Part shown: piece by piece, positions 55,972 to 64,000 of the stretch
Position numbering within the stretch: the stretch's first letter is position 1
Layout: each line of letters begins with the position of its first letter
Assembly (NCBI RefSeq): GCF_900167455.1
Contig: NZ_FUWJ01000001.1
Coordinates: forward strand, 372,001-436,000
Length of the DNA: 64,000 nt
DNA from: Enhydrobacter aerosaccus
GTDB lineage: Bacteria; Pseudomonadota; Alphaproteobacteria; Reyranellales; Reyranellaceae
Direction: 5' to 3'
Made by a program: the position numbers and the translations under genes
Notes under the pieces: model-generated
Databases searched by the model: none
The model's input: only the letters and a program-made list of their open reading frames with translations
What the model was told of the DNA's origin: nothing

Positions 55972-57015
55972 CTACGCTGCCATCACGTCGTTGATCACCT
56001 CGAGCGCCGTATCGATATCGGCACGACTGACGTCGAGATGGGTGACAGCACGGATACGTGTGGCGGTGCTGGCCCCCAGACCAACGCCGCGTTCCCGGCA
56101 GGCGTCGACCAGCCTGGCGGCTGTCCAGCCCGGCTTCTTCACCTCGAAGAAGACGAGATTGGTCTGCATCCGCGGGACATCGCATTCCAGGCCCGCGATG
56201 TTGGCGATGCCCTGGGCGAGGTGATGGGCCTTGTCATGGTCTTCGGCCAGCCGATCCCAATTATGGTCGAGAGCATAGAGCGCGGCCGCAGCGATGATGC
56301 CCGACTGCCGCATCGACCCACCCAACATCTGCTTCTGCCGCCAGGCTTCCTTGATGAAGTCCTTTGAGCCCGCCAGGCTTGCGCCGACCGGTGCGCCGAG
56401 ACCCTTGGTATAGTCGAGCCAGAGCGAGTCGACGCAGGCGGCATAGTCGCGAGCTGGTGTGCTGGATTTCACACAGGCATTGGCCAGCCGGGCGCCGTCC
56501 ATGTGCACCGCCAGGCCGGCCGCGCGGGCGACCTTGGAGACGCCCTGCAGGGTGGCGAGCGGCCAGACCGTGCCGAACCCGCCGTTCGAGGTGTTTTCCA
56601 CCGAGACAAGCCGGGACCGGGGTGCGTTTCGGCTGTTGGGATCACGCAAGGCGGCCTGAACTTGTTCGGCCGTGAACACGCCGTTCGGGCCGTCGACGGT
56701 ACGGATCATGACACCGGCATTCGCCGCGGTGCCTCCGGACTCCGCATTGATGATGTGCGCCGTGCGATCGGCGATCACCTCGTCGCCCAGGCGGCAATGG
56801 ACGCGGATGGCGATCTGATTGGCCATGGTGCCGCTCGGCAGGAAGACCGCGTCTTCCTTGCCCAGGAGCTCGCACACGCGCTGACGTAGCCGCTCGACGG
56901 TGGGGTCCTCGAACTTCTGCTCGTCGCCGACCTCGGCCTCGGCCATGGCTTTCCGCATGCCGGAGGAAGGCTTGGTCTTGGTATCGCTATAGAGGTCGAT
57001 GAAGCGGTTTTGCAT
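55972..57015 (-). CDS. ltaE: Low-specificity L-threonine aldolase
   Basis: A 347-residue PLP enzyme of the beta-eliminating lyase/threonine aldolase family. It has LYSDTKTKPSSGM at the start, FLPSGTMANQIAI, ENTSNGGFGTVWPL, HMDGARLANA and the PLP Lys in DYTKGLGAPVG. It cleaves threonine or allo-threonine, and often other beta-hydroxy amino acids, to glycine and an aldehyde. It precedes the molybdenum hydroxylase by 6 bp; an aldehyde product feeding that oxidase is an attractive but unproven link. Confidence 0.93.
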   Translation of the reverse strand: MQNRFIDLYSDTKTKPSSGMRKAMAEAEVGDEQKFEDPTVERLRQRVCELLGKEDAVFLPSGTMANQIAIRVHCRLGDEVIADRTAHIINAESGGTAANAGVMIRTVDGPNGVFTAEQVQAALRDPNSRNAPRSRLVSVENTSNGGFGTVWPLATLQGVSKVARAAGLAVHMDGARLANACVKSSTPARDYAACVDSLWLDYTKGLGAPVGASLAGSKDFIKEAWRQKQMLGGSMRQSGIIAAAALYALDHNWDRLAEDHDKAHHLAQGIANIAGLECDVPRMQTNLVFFEVKKPGWTAARLVDACRERGVGLGASTATRIRAVTHLDVSRADIDTALEVINDVMAA

Positions 57016-57069
57016 GGCGTTACGGGTACTCCTGCGTCACCATAGCGGCAAAAGAACAGTGGAGGAAAC

Positions 57070-57900
57070 ATGAGCCAAATTGCGGCCGGTCCCCTACCTG
57101 CCGTCATGCCGGACGAGCTGTTGTATGGGGTCGACGGGGCTATCGCCACGGTGACGCTGAATGCGCCCCAGCGGATGAACACGATTTCCGGGCCGATGCT
57201 GAAGCAGCTGACGGATGCGCTGGTGCGGGCCAATGAGGACAAGGCCGTGCGGGTCGTCATCCTGACCGGCACTGGGCGCGCCTTCTGCGCCGGGTTGAAC
57301 CTGGAGGCGCAGAGCAAGGGGAAGGATAATCTGAGCGTTGGGTCGGGGGCCACGCCGACCAACATCGATCTGCGCAACACTCCGCCGCCGGTGCTGCATG
57401 CCATGGACAAGCCGGTGATCGCGGCGCTCAATGGATCCGCGGCGGGCTACGGTCTCGACCTGGCGCTCGGCGCCGATATCCGCATCATGGCGCAATCGGC
57501 CAAGCTCGCAGCCTCCTATGCCAAGCGAGGCGTCCTGCCCGAATCGGGCGGCACCTGGTATTTGCCCCGCCTGCTCGGCTGGGCCAAGGCGGCCGAGATC
57601 ATCTTCACCGGCCGTACACTCGATGCCGAGCAGTCGTTAGCACTGGGTCTTGTCAACAGGGTGGTGCCGGACGCGGATGTTCTGGGTGTTGCCCGTGAAC
57701 TTGCCCTCGAGATCGCCGCCAACGCGCCACTCGCCATCCAGGCAGCCAAGCGCATGATGCGCATGGCCTGGAACGAGCCCTTCAATGAGCATGTCCATCA
57801 TGTCTTTCTGCAGCTCCTGCCGCTGATGCAGACGGAAGACATGAAGGAAGGGATCAGAGCCTTCCTCGAAAAGAGGGAGCCGAATTTCACCGGACGTTAA
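57070..57900 (+). CDS. Enoyl-CoA hydratase/isomerase family protein
   Basis: A 276-residue crotonase-fold protein. It has ATVTLNAPQRMNTIS, the CoA-binding GRAFCAGLNL, the oxyanion-hole region NGSAAGYGLDLALGAD and catalytic-type Glu in LPESGGTWYLP. The usual first Glu of hydratases (GGGxELA) is Asp or Leu here, so it may be an isomerase or hydrolase-type member. GGAGGAAAC precedes the ATG. First gene of a plus-strand set with an LLM oxygenase and a hydrolase, 43 bp apart, suggesting breakdown of a cyclic or branched acid. Confidence 0.9.
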   Translation: MSQIAAGPLPAVMPDELLYGVDGAIATVTLNAPQRMNTISGPMLKQLTDALVRANEDKAVRVVILTGTGRAFCAGLNLEAQSKGKDNLSVGSGATPTNIDLRNTPPPVLHAMDKPVIAALNGSAAGYGLDLALGADIRIMAQSAKLAASYAKRGVLPESGGTWYLPRLLGWAKAAEIIFTGRTLDAEQSLALGLVNRVVPDADVLGVARELALEIAANAPLAIQAAKRMMRMAWNEPFNEHVHHVFLQLLPLMQTEDMKEGIRAFLEKREPNFTGR

Positions 57901-57943
57901 TAGACGGGAAAGACACCATCACGAGACGACAAGGAGACGGGCG

Positions 57944-59176
57944 ATGAAGTTCACCTGGTTCCATCTGATGCCCTGGCCGCACATGCCAGACGATTTCCGG
58001 CAGAAATACCGCTCGGTCTGGGTCGATTTGCCCAATCGCATGTACCAGCCGGAACTCGGGCACGGCATCTATCATCAGTATCTGGATCAGCTCGAGTACG
58101 CTGAAAGCGTCGGCTTCGACGGGATCGGGGTGAACGAGCATCACGCCAATGCCTACGGGCTGATGCCGTCCCCGAACATCATGGCCGCGACGTTGACGCG
58201 CCGGACGTCAAAGGCGGCGCTGGTCGTGCTGGGAAATTCGATCGCGCTCTACAATCCGCCTCTGCGCGTGGCCGAGGAGTTCGCCATGCTGGACGTGCTG
58301 TCGGGCGGGCGACTGGTCGCCGGTTTTCCGGTTGGAACCTCGATGGACACCAATTATGCGTACGGCACGATCCCGGCGCTGACCCGCGAAAAATATGCCG
58401 AGGCGCACGAGCTGATTCGCAAGGCATGGACGGCCGACGAGCCTTTCGCCTTCAACGGGCGCTACACCAAGCTGCGCTATGTGAATTGCTGGCCCAAGCC
58501 GATCCAGCGCCCAGCGCCGCCCATCTTCATTCCGGGCGGGGGGTCGGTCGAGACCTACGACTTCTGTCTCGACAACACCTATTCGTATTCATACCTCAGC
58601 TACTCCGGCTATCTGCGGGCCAAGCTGCTGATGGACGGCTATTGGAAGCGAGTGGCCGAACGGAAGGTCGACGAGTCACCCTATCGCGCCGGCTTCGCCC
58701 AGGTGATCTGCGTCGCCGACACCGATGCCGAGGCAGAAAGGCTTTATGGCCCTCATATCAGCTACTTCTACAATCGATGCCTGCACGTCTATCCAGGCTT
58801 TGCCGACGCGCCCGGCTATCGCACCATCAAGACCATCCAGACGGGAGCGCTTTCGCAGTTCACCCAGTCCGGGCGCGACTATCCGAACATGACCTGGAAG
58901 GACCTGACCGAGAACCGGTATGTCGTCGCCGGCTCACCCGAGACCGTGCGGCAGCAGATGGAGGAACTGATCAAGAGTCTGCGTGTCGGCAACGTCTTCT
59001 GCCTGCTGCATATCGGCGACATGCCCGACGACAAGGTCCGCCATTCGACCAAGCTGTTCGCCGAGAAGGTGATGCCGCATCTGCGCAATCTGTGGCCCGA
59101 CTGGAACAATCATGACGACCGTTTCTGGGTTCACCCAATGAGCGAGCGTCTGCCGATGAGGGTGGCAGCAGAATGA
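57944..59176 (+). CDS. LLM-class flavin-dependent oxidoreductase (luciferase-like)
   Basis: A 410-residue bacterial-luciferase-like protein. Family landmarks are LEYAESVGFDGIGVNEHHANAYG (core FDGIGVNEHH), LRVAEEFAMLDVLSGGRLVAGFPVG (core MLDVLSGGRL) and NRYVVAGSPETVRQQM. It uses reduced FMN or F420-like flavin; no reductase is adjacent. The stop overlaps the next gene by 4 bp. With the downstream hydrolase and the BVMO it may oxidise a cyclic ketone or terpenoid-like compound. Confidence 0.9.
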   Translation: MKFTWFHLMPWPHMPDDFRQKYRSVWVDLPNRMYQPELGHGIYHQYLDQLEYAESVGFDGIGVNEHHANAYGLMPSPNIMAATLTRRTSKAALVVLGNSIALYNPPLRVAEEFAMLDVLSGGRLVAGFPVGTSMDTNYAYGTIPALTREKYAEAHELIRKAWTADEPFAFNGRYTKLRYVNCWPKPIQRPAPPIFIPGGGSVETYDFCLDNTYSYSYLSYSGYLRAKLLMDGYWKRVAERKVDESPYRAGFAQVICVADTDAEAERLYGPHISYFYNRCLHVYPGFADAPGYRTIKTIQTGALSQFTQSGRDYPNMTWKDLTENRYVVAGSPETVRQQMEELIKSLRVGNVFCLLHIGDMPDDKVRHSTKLFAEKVMPHLRNLWPDWNNHDDRFWVHPMSERLPMRVAAE

Positions 59177-59958
59177 AATCGCGCCTGATTACCCTGAAGC
59201 CGTCCGGCGCCCGCATCGAGGTCGTGGAAGCAGGTGAAGGCCGCGACCTCCTGTTCCTTCATGGCGCCGGAGGGCACCTGCTCGACGATCCGCTGCTCGC
59301 CGCTCTGTCCCGCAGGTACCATCTGGTGGCTCCCTTGCTGCCGGGATACGGCCGCTCCACGGGCGAGGACGGTCTTCGGGACATGCTGGACATCACGCTG
59401 CATGCCCTCGATGTGATGCAGAAGCTCGATCTCCGAAAGCCGATCATGGTCGGCCATTCCATGGGCGGCATGATTGCGGCGGAGATGGCGGCCATTGCCC
59501 ATACCGAGATCACGAAGCTCTGCCTGATCGCGCCAGCAGGTCTCTGGAACGATGATGATCCTGTCGTCGATATCTTTTCCAAGCTCCCCTATGAACTGCC
59601 GGCGCTGCTGTTCCACGATGCCGAACTGGGCCGCAAGCTCATGACGGCCGGTGCCGGCAATATGGATGATCCGGAATTCCTGAAGCAGTTTCTGGTGGCG
59701 AATGCCCGGCGACTTGGCATGGCGGGAAAGATCCTGTTTCCGATTCCCGATCGTGGCCTGGCACAACGGCTGTATCGCATCACGGCGAGAACGGTCCTCA
59801 TCTGGGGCAAGGAAGACGCTCTGATCCCGGTCAGCTACGGCGACGCTTTTCGCAAGGCGATTCCCGACGCGAAATTGGTTAAGATCGACAAGGCTGGACA
59901 TGCGGTCGGGCAGGAGAAGCCAGCGGCGGTGTTGAAAGCCATTCGGGAGTTCTTCTAA
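59173..59958 (+). CDS. Alpha/beta hydrolase
   Basis: A 261-residue alpha/beta hydrolase. Oxyanion segment LFLHGAGGH near residues 27-35, nucleophile elbow VGHSMGGM (Ser about 97), acid in WGKEDALIP and His in DKAGHAVG make a full triad. The fold branch resembles meta-cleavage and lactone hydrolases. Start overlaps the LLM stop (ATGA), so the two proteins are made together and probably act in series. Confidence 0.9.
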   Translation: MKSRLITLKPSGARIEVVEAGEGRDLLFLHGAGGHLLDDPLLAALSRRYHLVAPLLPGYGRSTGEDGLRDMLDITLHALDVMQKLDLRKPIMVGHSMGGMIAAEMAAIAHTEITKLCLIAPAGLWNDDDPVVDIFSKLPYELPALLFHDAELGRKLMTAGAGNMDDPEFLKQFLVANARRLGMAGKILFPIPDRGLAQRLYRITARTVLIWGKEDALIPVSYGDAFRKAIPDAKLVKIDKAGHAVGQEKPAAVLKAIREFF

Positions 59959-59974
59959 CGCTGGGAGTGGGGCA

Positions 59975-60331
59975 ATGCGGAATGTCGTGGTGACGGGCGC
60001 GATCTCGATCCTTTTGATGGCCGGCGCGGCGCAGGCACAGCAGGCGACCTATGTCTGGACGGGCGCGGGCGTCGGCAGTGGTAAGTGTCCTACCTACAAG
60101 ATGGAGATTGATGTCACGGTCGATGGCAATGCCGTGAAGGGGCTGTTCCAGCAGGAAGGCCGCCCGCAGCGCCACTTCGAGGCCACCAAGGATGGCGCCG
60201 GTCTGTTCAAGACCAAGGCGGAGGTCGGCGGTGGCGGCTCCATGGATGTGACGGGTGCCATCAAGGACGGCGCCAGCCAGGTCATGCTGGATGGCTACTG
60301 CAAGTTCGGCGGGCCGCTGACCAAGAAGTAG
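59975..60331 (+). CDS. Small secreted protein of unknown function
   Basis: A 118-residue protein with a signal peptide (MRNVVVTGAISILLMAGAAQAQ) and a mature part of about 95 residues rich in Gly, Lys and beta-prone stretches. Two Cys (GKCPTY and DGYCKF) could form a disulfide. It follows the hydrolase by 16 bp and may be co-transcribed. No family recognised. It is convergent with the next minus-strand gene, only 3 bp apart. Confidence 0.7.
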   Translation: MRNVVVTGAISILLMAGAAQAQQATYVWTGAGVGSGKCPTYKMEIDVTVDGNAVKGLFQQEGRPQRHFEATKDGAGLFKTKAEVGGGGSMDVTGAIKDGASQVMLDGYCKFGGPLTKK

Positions 60332-60334
60332 CCT

Positions 60335-60646
60335 CTACCGCTCCGGTATCGACAGCAGGATTTCGGCAAGACAGGTCTGGCGCGCAAGGTTGTAGTTTGG
60401 CGGTGTGCGCCAGCGATCGCCGTTCTGCTGAATGTCGGCAAGCTGGTCGAGGTCAAAGCAGCGCCATTCGCCTCGCGCCGGCAGGTTGGTGGTCGTTCCG
60501 CCGCCATATTGAAAGGCGAAGGCGGCCGGCGTGCCGTCGGCTTTCAGTCCGAGCGCATGCAAGGCGAAGCGGCGCTCGGTTCCGCGATACCAGGCGGTAA
60601 GGCATCGCCGGTCAAGGATGGCCCTTTTCAGACGTTCAGCGGTCAT
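60335..60646 (-). CDS. Hypothetical protein
   Basis: A 103-residue soluble protein opening MTAERLKRAILDRRCLTAWYRG, with AFQYGGGTTT and GEWRCFDLDQL later. The start, RAILDRRCLTAWYRGTERR, looks a little like WYL-domain sequences, but the rest is unassigned. Its ATG overlaps the stop of the upstream MDR gene, so it is coupled to it. Function unknown. Confidence 0.65.
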   Translation of the reverse strand: MTAERLKRAILDRRCLTAWYRGTERRFALHALGLKADGTPAAFAFQYGGGTTTNLPARGEWRCFDLDQLADIQQNGDRWRTPPNYNLARQTCLAEILLSIPER

Positions 60647-61650
60647 TCCATGATAACGGCGACCCGGCCTGCAACGCTGCGTTCCAGGAGGGCGCGCATC
60701 GCCTCCGCAGCCTGGTCGAGCCGAAAGGTGCGGTCGACATGGGGGTGGCAAAGGCCCGCATCACACCAGCCCCGGATGCGCTCCATCAGCGCCAGCGTCC
60801 GGCCTGCTTGCTCGAAGCGCGCATCGTGCGGGCTCCACCCGACATAGTAGCCGTAGTTGAAGCCCATGACGGCGATCGACTTCACCAGGAGGATATTTGC
60901 CGGAATCTGCGGAATGGTGCCGCTGGCGAAGCCGATCGGACAGATGCGTCCCTCGACCGCCAGGCATCGCAGAGACTGCGTGAACACATCACCGCCAACC
61001 GGATCGTAGATGCGATCGACGCCGCGACCGTTGGTGAGCCGGAGCACCTCGTCGCGAAAGTCCGTGGCACGATAGTCGATCACGTGGTCGGCACCGTGGG
61101 CTTTCGCGAAGTCTGCCTTCCGGGCTCCGCCGGCGGTAGCGATCACGGTCGCGCCCAGGATCTTGCCGATCTCGACCGCCGCCATGCCCACGCCACCCGC
61201 GGCGGCATGGACCAGAAGGGTCTGCCCCTTCTGGACATCGAGTGCCATCGGCCAGGTCAACGCGCCGGCCGAGGTGGGATAGGAAATGGCCAGTTGGACA
61301 GCCTCGACAAAGCCGACGGTGCGCGGCTTGGGAAAGACGTTGACCTCGTGGGCCACGGCTTCCTCGGCCAGACCGCCCCAGTCGAGCACGGCCACAACTT
61401 CGTCACCGACCTTCAGGCGCTTGCAGGCGGGATCGACCTCGATGACGACGCCGGAGACTTCGGTTCCTGGGGCAAAGGGAAGAGGTGGCTTGCGTTGGTA
61501 CTTTCCCGCGATGACGAGGGTGGTAGCGAAGCTCACCCCGGCGGCGCGGATTTTGATTCGGACCTGGCCGGACTTGAGAACGGGACGCTCGATCTCTTCG
61601 AGACGCAAGTCGTCGGGGCCGCCCCACCGGCGGCAGATCATGGCTTTCAT
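60643..61650 (-). CDS. MDR-family NADPH:quinone oxidoreductase-like protein
   Basis: A 335-residue medium-chain reductase without zinc ligands. GroES-like domain at 1-120 (AGVSFATTLVIAGKYQ, FAPGTEVSGVV), then the nucleotide fold with VHAAAGGVGMAAVEIGK and DPVGGDVFTQSL. Similar proteins reduce quinones, enones or acyl-CoAs. It is divergent from the BVMO gene, with about 140 bp between them, and overlaps the small downstream gene by 4 bp. Confidence 0.92.
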   Translation of the reverse strand: MKAMICRRWGGPDDLRLEEIERPVLKSGQVRIKIRAAGVSFATTLVIAGKYQRKPPLPFAPGTEVSGVVIEVDPACKRLKVGDEVVAVLDWGGLAEEAVAHEVNVFPKPRTVGFVEAVQLAISYPTSAGALTWPMALDVQKGQTLLVHAAAGGVGMAAVEIGKILGATVIATAGGARKADFAKAHGADHVIDYRATDFRDEVLRLTNGRGVDRIYDPVGGDVFTQSLRCLAVEGRICPIGFASGTIPQIPANILLVKSIAVMGFNYGYYVGWSPHDARFEQAGRTLALMERIRGWCDAGLCHPHVDRTFRLDQAAEAMRALLERSVAGRVAVIME

Positions 61651-61788
61651 GGCGCCAGTCTATAACGCGACCAAGCCGCGAGTGGCACGGGCCGTTCCGT
61701 GGCACGGAAAGGGCCTTGCGATAGCGGTGGCGAGCTCGCCTAATTGGCGGACAATGAACAAAAGACGAGTTCAAGGGAGCGAAAAGCC

Positions 61789-63447
61789 ATGGCCATCAGT
61801 TCCAAGCCGACAGCGGCAGAACATGCAGCACCGACGGCTACCGCCATCGACCGCTGGGAGGTCGCGGTGGTCGGGGCCGGCCTGTCGGGCATGTACCAGC
61901 TCCTCAAACTGCGCGAGCTCGGTTTCAAAGTGCATGTCTATGAGGCCGGCAGTAATGTCGGCGGGACGTGGTACTGGAACCGCTATCCAGGGGCCCGCTT
62001 CGATTCGGAGAGCTGGACTTATGGCTTTTCGTTCTCTGACGAGCTGCTCAAGGAGTGGACCTGGACGGAGCATTTCGCGCCCCAGCCGGAAACCCTCCGC
62101 TACTGCAACTTCATCGCCGACAAATTCGATCTCCGGCGCGACATTACCTTCAACGCGCGCGTCAAGGCGGCGGCCTGGGACGATGCGGCGGATGAATGGG
62201 AGCTGATTTTCGAGAACGGACGCCGCGCCCGGGCGCATTTCCTCATCACCGCGATCGGTCCGCTTTCCGCACCGACCATGCCAACCATTCCAGGAGTCGG
62301 GGACTTCAAGGGTGAGACTTACCACACTGGTCTCTGGCCACATCATCCCGTGACCTTCGCCGGCAAGCGCGTGGCCGTCATCGGCACGGGTGCGTCCGGC
62401 GTCCAGACCATTACAGAGATCGCCAAGACCGTGGGCCATCTCACGGTATTTCAGCGCACGCCCAACTGGTGCGCGCCGTTGCGCAACAGCAAAATCGACG
62501 CCAAGACGATGGAGGAGATCCGAGCGAGCTACCAGGATATCTTTTCCCGCTGCCGCGACCACTATGGCTGTTTCATCCACGATGCCGATCCGCGCAATGC
62601 GGTCGACGTGTCGGACGAGGAGCGGGAGGCCTTCTTCGAGAAGACCTACAACACCCCCGGCTTCGCCTTCTGGCAAGGCAACTTCCGCGACGTGCTGATC
62701 GACAAACGCGCCAACGACATGATGACCGATTTCGTCATCAGGAAGATCCGCGCTCGCGTGAAAGACCAGAAGCTTGCCGACAAGCTGATACCGACCAATC
62801 ATGGCTTCGGCACGCGGCGCGTGCCGCTCGAGAGCGGTTACTACGAAGTCTACAACCAGGCCAACGTGAAGCTGGTGGATCTCCGCGAGACGCCGATCGA
62901 GCGGATCACGGAGAAGGGCATCAAGACCAGCGATGCCGAGTACGAATTCGACATGATCATTTTTGCCACGGGATTCGACGCCATCACCGGTGCCTTCGAT
63001 CGGATCGACATCACCGGTCGCGGCGGGCAGAAGCTGAAGGAAAAATGGTCGGACGGACCGCATACCTATCTGGGGCTGCAGATCGAGGGATTCCCGAACA
63101 TGCTGACCCTGGTCGGCCCTCATAATGCGGCGACCTTCTGCAACATTCCGCGCTGCATCGAGCAGAACGTCGACTGGGTGTCGGATCTCCTGAAATACAT
63201 GCGCGATAAGGGGTACCACCGCGTCGAGGCCAAGCCGGACGCCGAGGCGACCTGGACGCAGCACGTTCACGATACGGCGGCGCGACTGTTGCTCATGACG
63301 GTCGACTCCTGGATGACAGGCGTGAACAAGAATGTTGCCGGTCGCCAGAAGCGCACCTTCGTCGCCTATGCCGGCGGCGCACCGAAGTATCGCCAGAAGT
63401 GCGAGGAAGTGGTGGCGCACGGCTATGAGGGGTTCGCCCTGTCCTAG
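61789..63447 (+). CDS. Flavin-containing Baeyer-Villiger monooxygenase (cyclohexanone monooxygenase-like)
   Basis: A 552-residue class B flavoprotein monooxygenase. FAD site GAGLSGMYQ at 29-37, type I BVMO fingerprint FKGETYHTGLWP at 173-184, and the NADPH site VIGTGASGVQ at 197-206 are all intact. It converts ketones to esters or lactones with NADPH and O2. An ATG preceded by AGGGAG is chosen over a TTG 15 codons upstream. A lactone-cleaving alpha/beta hydrolase is encoded 2 kb away, a common partner. The ketone is unknown. Confidence 0.93.
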   Translation: MAISSKPTAAEHAAPTATAIDRWEVAVVGAGLSGMYQLLKLRELGFKVHVYEAGSNVGGTWYWNRYPGARFDSESWTYGFSFSDELLKEWTWTEHFAPQPETLRYCNFIADKFDLRRDITFNARVKAAAWDDAADEWELIFENGRRARAHFLITAIGPLSAPTMPTIPGVGDFKGETYHTGLWPHHPVTFAGKRVAVIGTGASGVQTITEIAKTVGHLTVFQRTPNWCAPLRNSKIDAKTMEEIRASYQDIFSRCRDHYGCFIHDADPRNAVDVSDEEREAFFEKTYNTPGFAFWQGNFRDVLIDKRANDMMTDFVIRKIRARVKDQKLADKLIPTNHGFGTRRVPLESGYYEVYNQANVKLVDLRETPIERITEKGIKTSDAEYEFDMIIFATGFDAITGAFDRIDITGRGGQKLKEKWSDGPHTYLGLQIEGFPNMLTLVGPHNAATFCNIPRCIEQNVDWVSDLLKYMRDKGYHRVEAKPDAEATWTQHVHDTAARLLLMTVDSWMTGVNKNVAGRQKRTFVAYAGGAPKYRQKCEEVVAHGYEGFALS

Positions 63448-63568
63448 GGCGACCCTCAATGTCAGTACAGCCAGCGTGAACCTGGCTGGCGTCGAAGATC
63501 TCCGGGCTAGCCATTTCTACCGCCCTGCCGCCGTGGTATTAGTGTGCCGGGGTAGGGGAGGGTGACGC

Positions 63569-64000
63569 ATGCTCACCACGCGACCGACCAAGCGGGACAA
63601 GGGAAGCTTTTTTAGTACAGCCCTCATGTTCGACATCCTCGACGAAGGCAACCCGGTCGGCAGCCTCGTCTACGACAAGGGCTCAAAGGCCGAGATTACC
63701 TTCGGCGACCAGGTCTTCATCGCGCAAAGGGCGAACGACAAGCCCGACGAAGTGCTTTACCAGGCTCTGGTGCGCGTCATGACTGGTGCTGGAAGACCTC
63801 CCGCCAATCCATGGATGCTCAAGGACGCTGGCAACCGGACCTTGGCGCTGGCGGAGAGTATGGGGCGCAACTTTGTCATCAGTCGCGGTTCTGAAAGCCT
63901 TGCGTTGCGCAAGACGTTCGGATCGCGCCCATACCGTCTCTATCGAGACGGTAGCGAGCAACCGCTGGGCACGGTCGGTCAGGAGAAGTTCTTCAGTCGT
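63569..64000 (+). CDS. Hypothetical protein (3' end outside window)
   Basis: An ATG preceded by GGGGAGGG opens 144 codons with no stop before the window edge. The reading begins MLTTRPTKRDKGSFF and contains MFDILDEGNPVGSLVY, ITFGDQVFIAQR and later FGSRPYRLYRDGS. The beta-strand-like pattern with repeated short strands is vaguely similar to LURP1/tubby-like barrels, but I cannot place it. The preceding 121 bp hold a weak CAGCCAG/CTGGCTG inverted repeat that could belong to the end of the BVMO transcript. Confidence 0.65.
   Translation, partial: MLTTRPTKRDKGSFFSTALMFDILDEGNPVGSLVYDKGSKAEITFGDQVFIAQRANDKPDEVLYQALVRVMTGAGRPPANPWMLKDAGNRTLALAESMGRNFVISRGSESLALRKTFGSRPYRLYRDGSEQPLGTVGQEKFFSR

Noticed and set aside
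61771..63459. A 562-codon open frame antisense to the BVMO gene
   Set aside because: No recognisable motif; the BVMO fingerprint on the plus strand is complete.

Overview
The window is about 65% G+C, densely coded and chromosomal in character. Family content points to a soil- or water-type alphaproteobacterium with broad organic-acid and aromatic catabolism, for example a Rhodospirillales or Reyranella-like lineage. This rests on family resemblance and not on a marker gene. The supporting families are GltBD, a CbpA/CbpM pair, a DUF1194 protein, HrpB, a PutA without an N-terminal DNA-binding domain, a Bug-type solute-binding protein, and many LLM flavin monooxygenases and SDRs. I saw no rRNA, tRNA, CRISPR array, intact insertion sequence or phage gene.

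Layout. 1-3.7 kb: minus-strand genes for a DUF2817 peptidase-like protein (cut by the window edge), an alpha/beta hydrolase, an SDR and a GntR/FCD regulator. 3.9-10.5 kb: a divergent plus-strand operon with an NMT1/SsuABC-type ABC importer (ATPase, binding protein, two permeases), a class II aldolase, an LLM monooxygenase and a 2-oxoglutarate/Fe(II)-type oxygenase. It looks like uptake and oxidative breakdown of an unidentified small molecule. 10.5-19.8 kb: a beta-lactamase-fold hydrolase, an oligopeptide-type binding protein, apt, an amidase, hrpB, a cupin and an EthD-like protein, with a palindromic repeat cluster at 15.5-15.8 kb. 19.8-23.6 kb: a minus-strand operon in the order tphC-tphA2-tphA3-tphB, strongly resembling terephthalate 1,2-dioxygenase operons but without the tphA1 reductase. 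23.6-24.8 kb: a lower-GC scar with a putA-like 5' fragment, a frameshifted piece resembling the C-terminal tip of a polymorphic toxin, and two coupled paralogous small genes that may be immunity proteins.

24.8-30.8 kb: a complete branched-chain-type ABC importer (livFGMHJ) with a TetR regulator and a palindrome that could be its operator. 30.9-41 kb: putA, a small lipoprotein, gltB and gltD, which together link proline oxidation and glutamate synthesis. 41-46.7 kb: an AroQ-like protein, an FMN-binding protein, a GFA-family protein with a divergent LysR regulator, a Pit transporter, a histidine-rich microprotein and a secreted vWA-type protein. 46.8-51.7 kb: an acyl-CoA dehydrogenase, a stand-alone adenylation-carrier-thioesterase protein whose thioesterase nucleophile is Cys, and an ABC membrane domain without an ATPase; this may be a small cryptic biosynthetic locus. 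51.7-57 kb: cbpA/cbpM, a flavodoxin-fold reductase, an orphan molybdenum hydroxylase large subunit and threonine aldolase. 57-64 kb: an oxidative set (enoyl-CoA hydratase, LLM monooxygenase, alpha/beta hydrolase, quinone reductase-like MDR, Baeyer-Villiger monooxygenase) and a hypothetical gene running off the end.

The points I would look at first are the tph-like operon with its internal 17-bp-arm hairpin, the toxin/immunity scar, and the adenylation-carrier-Cys-thioesterase locus.
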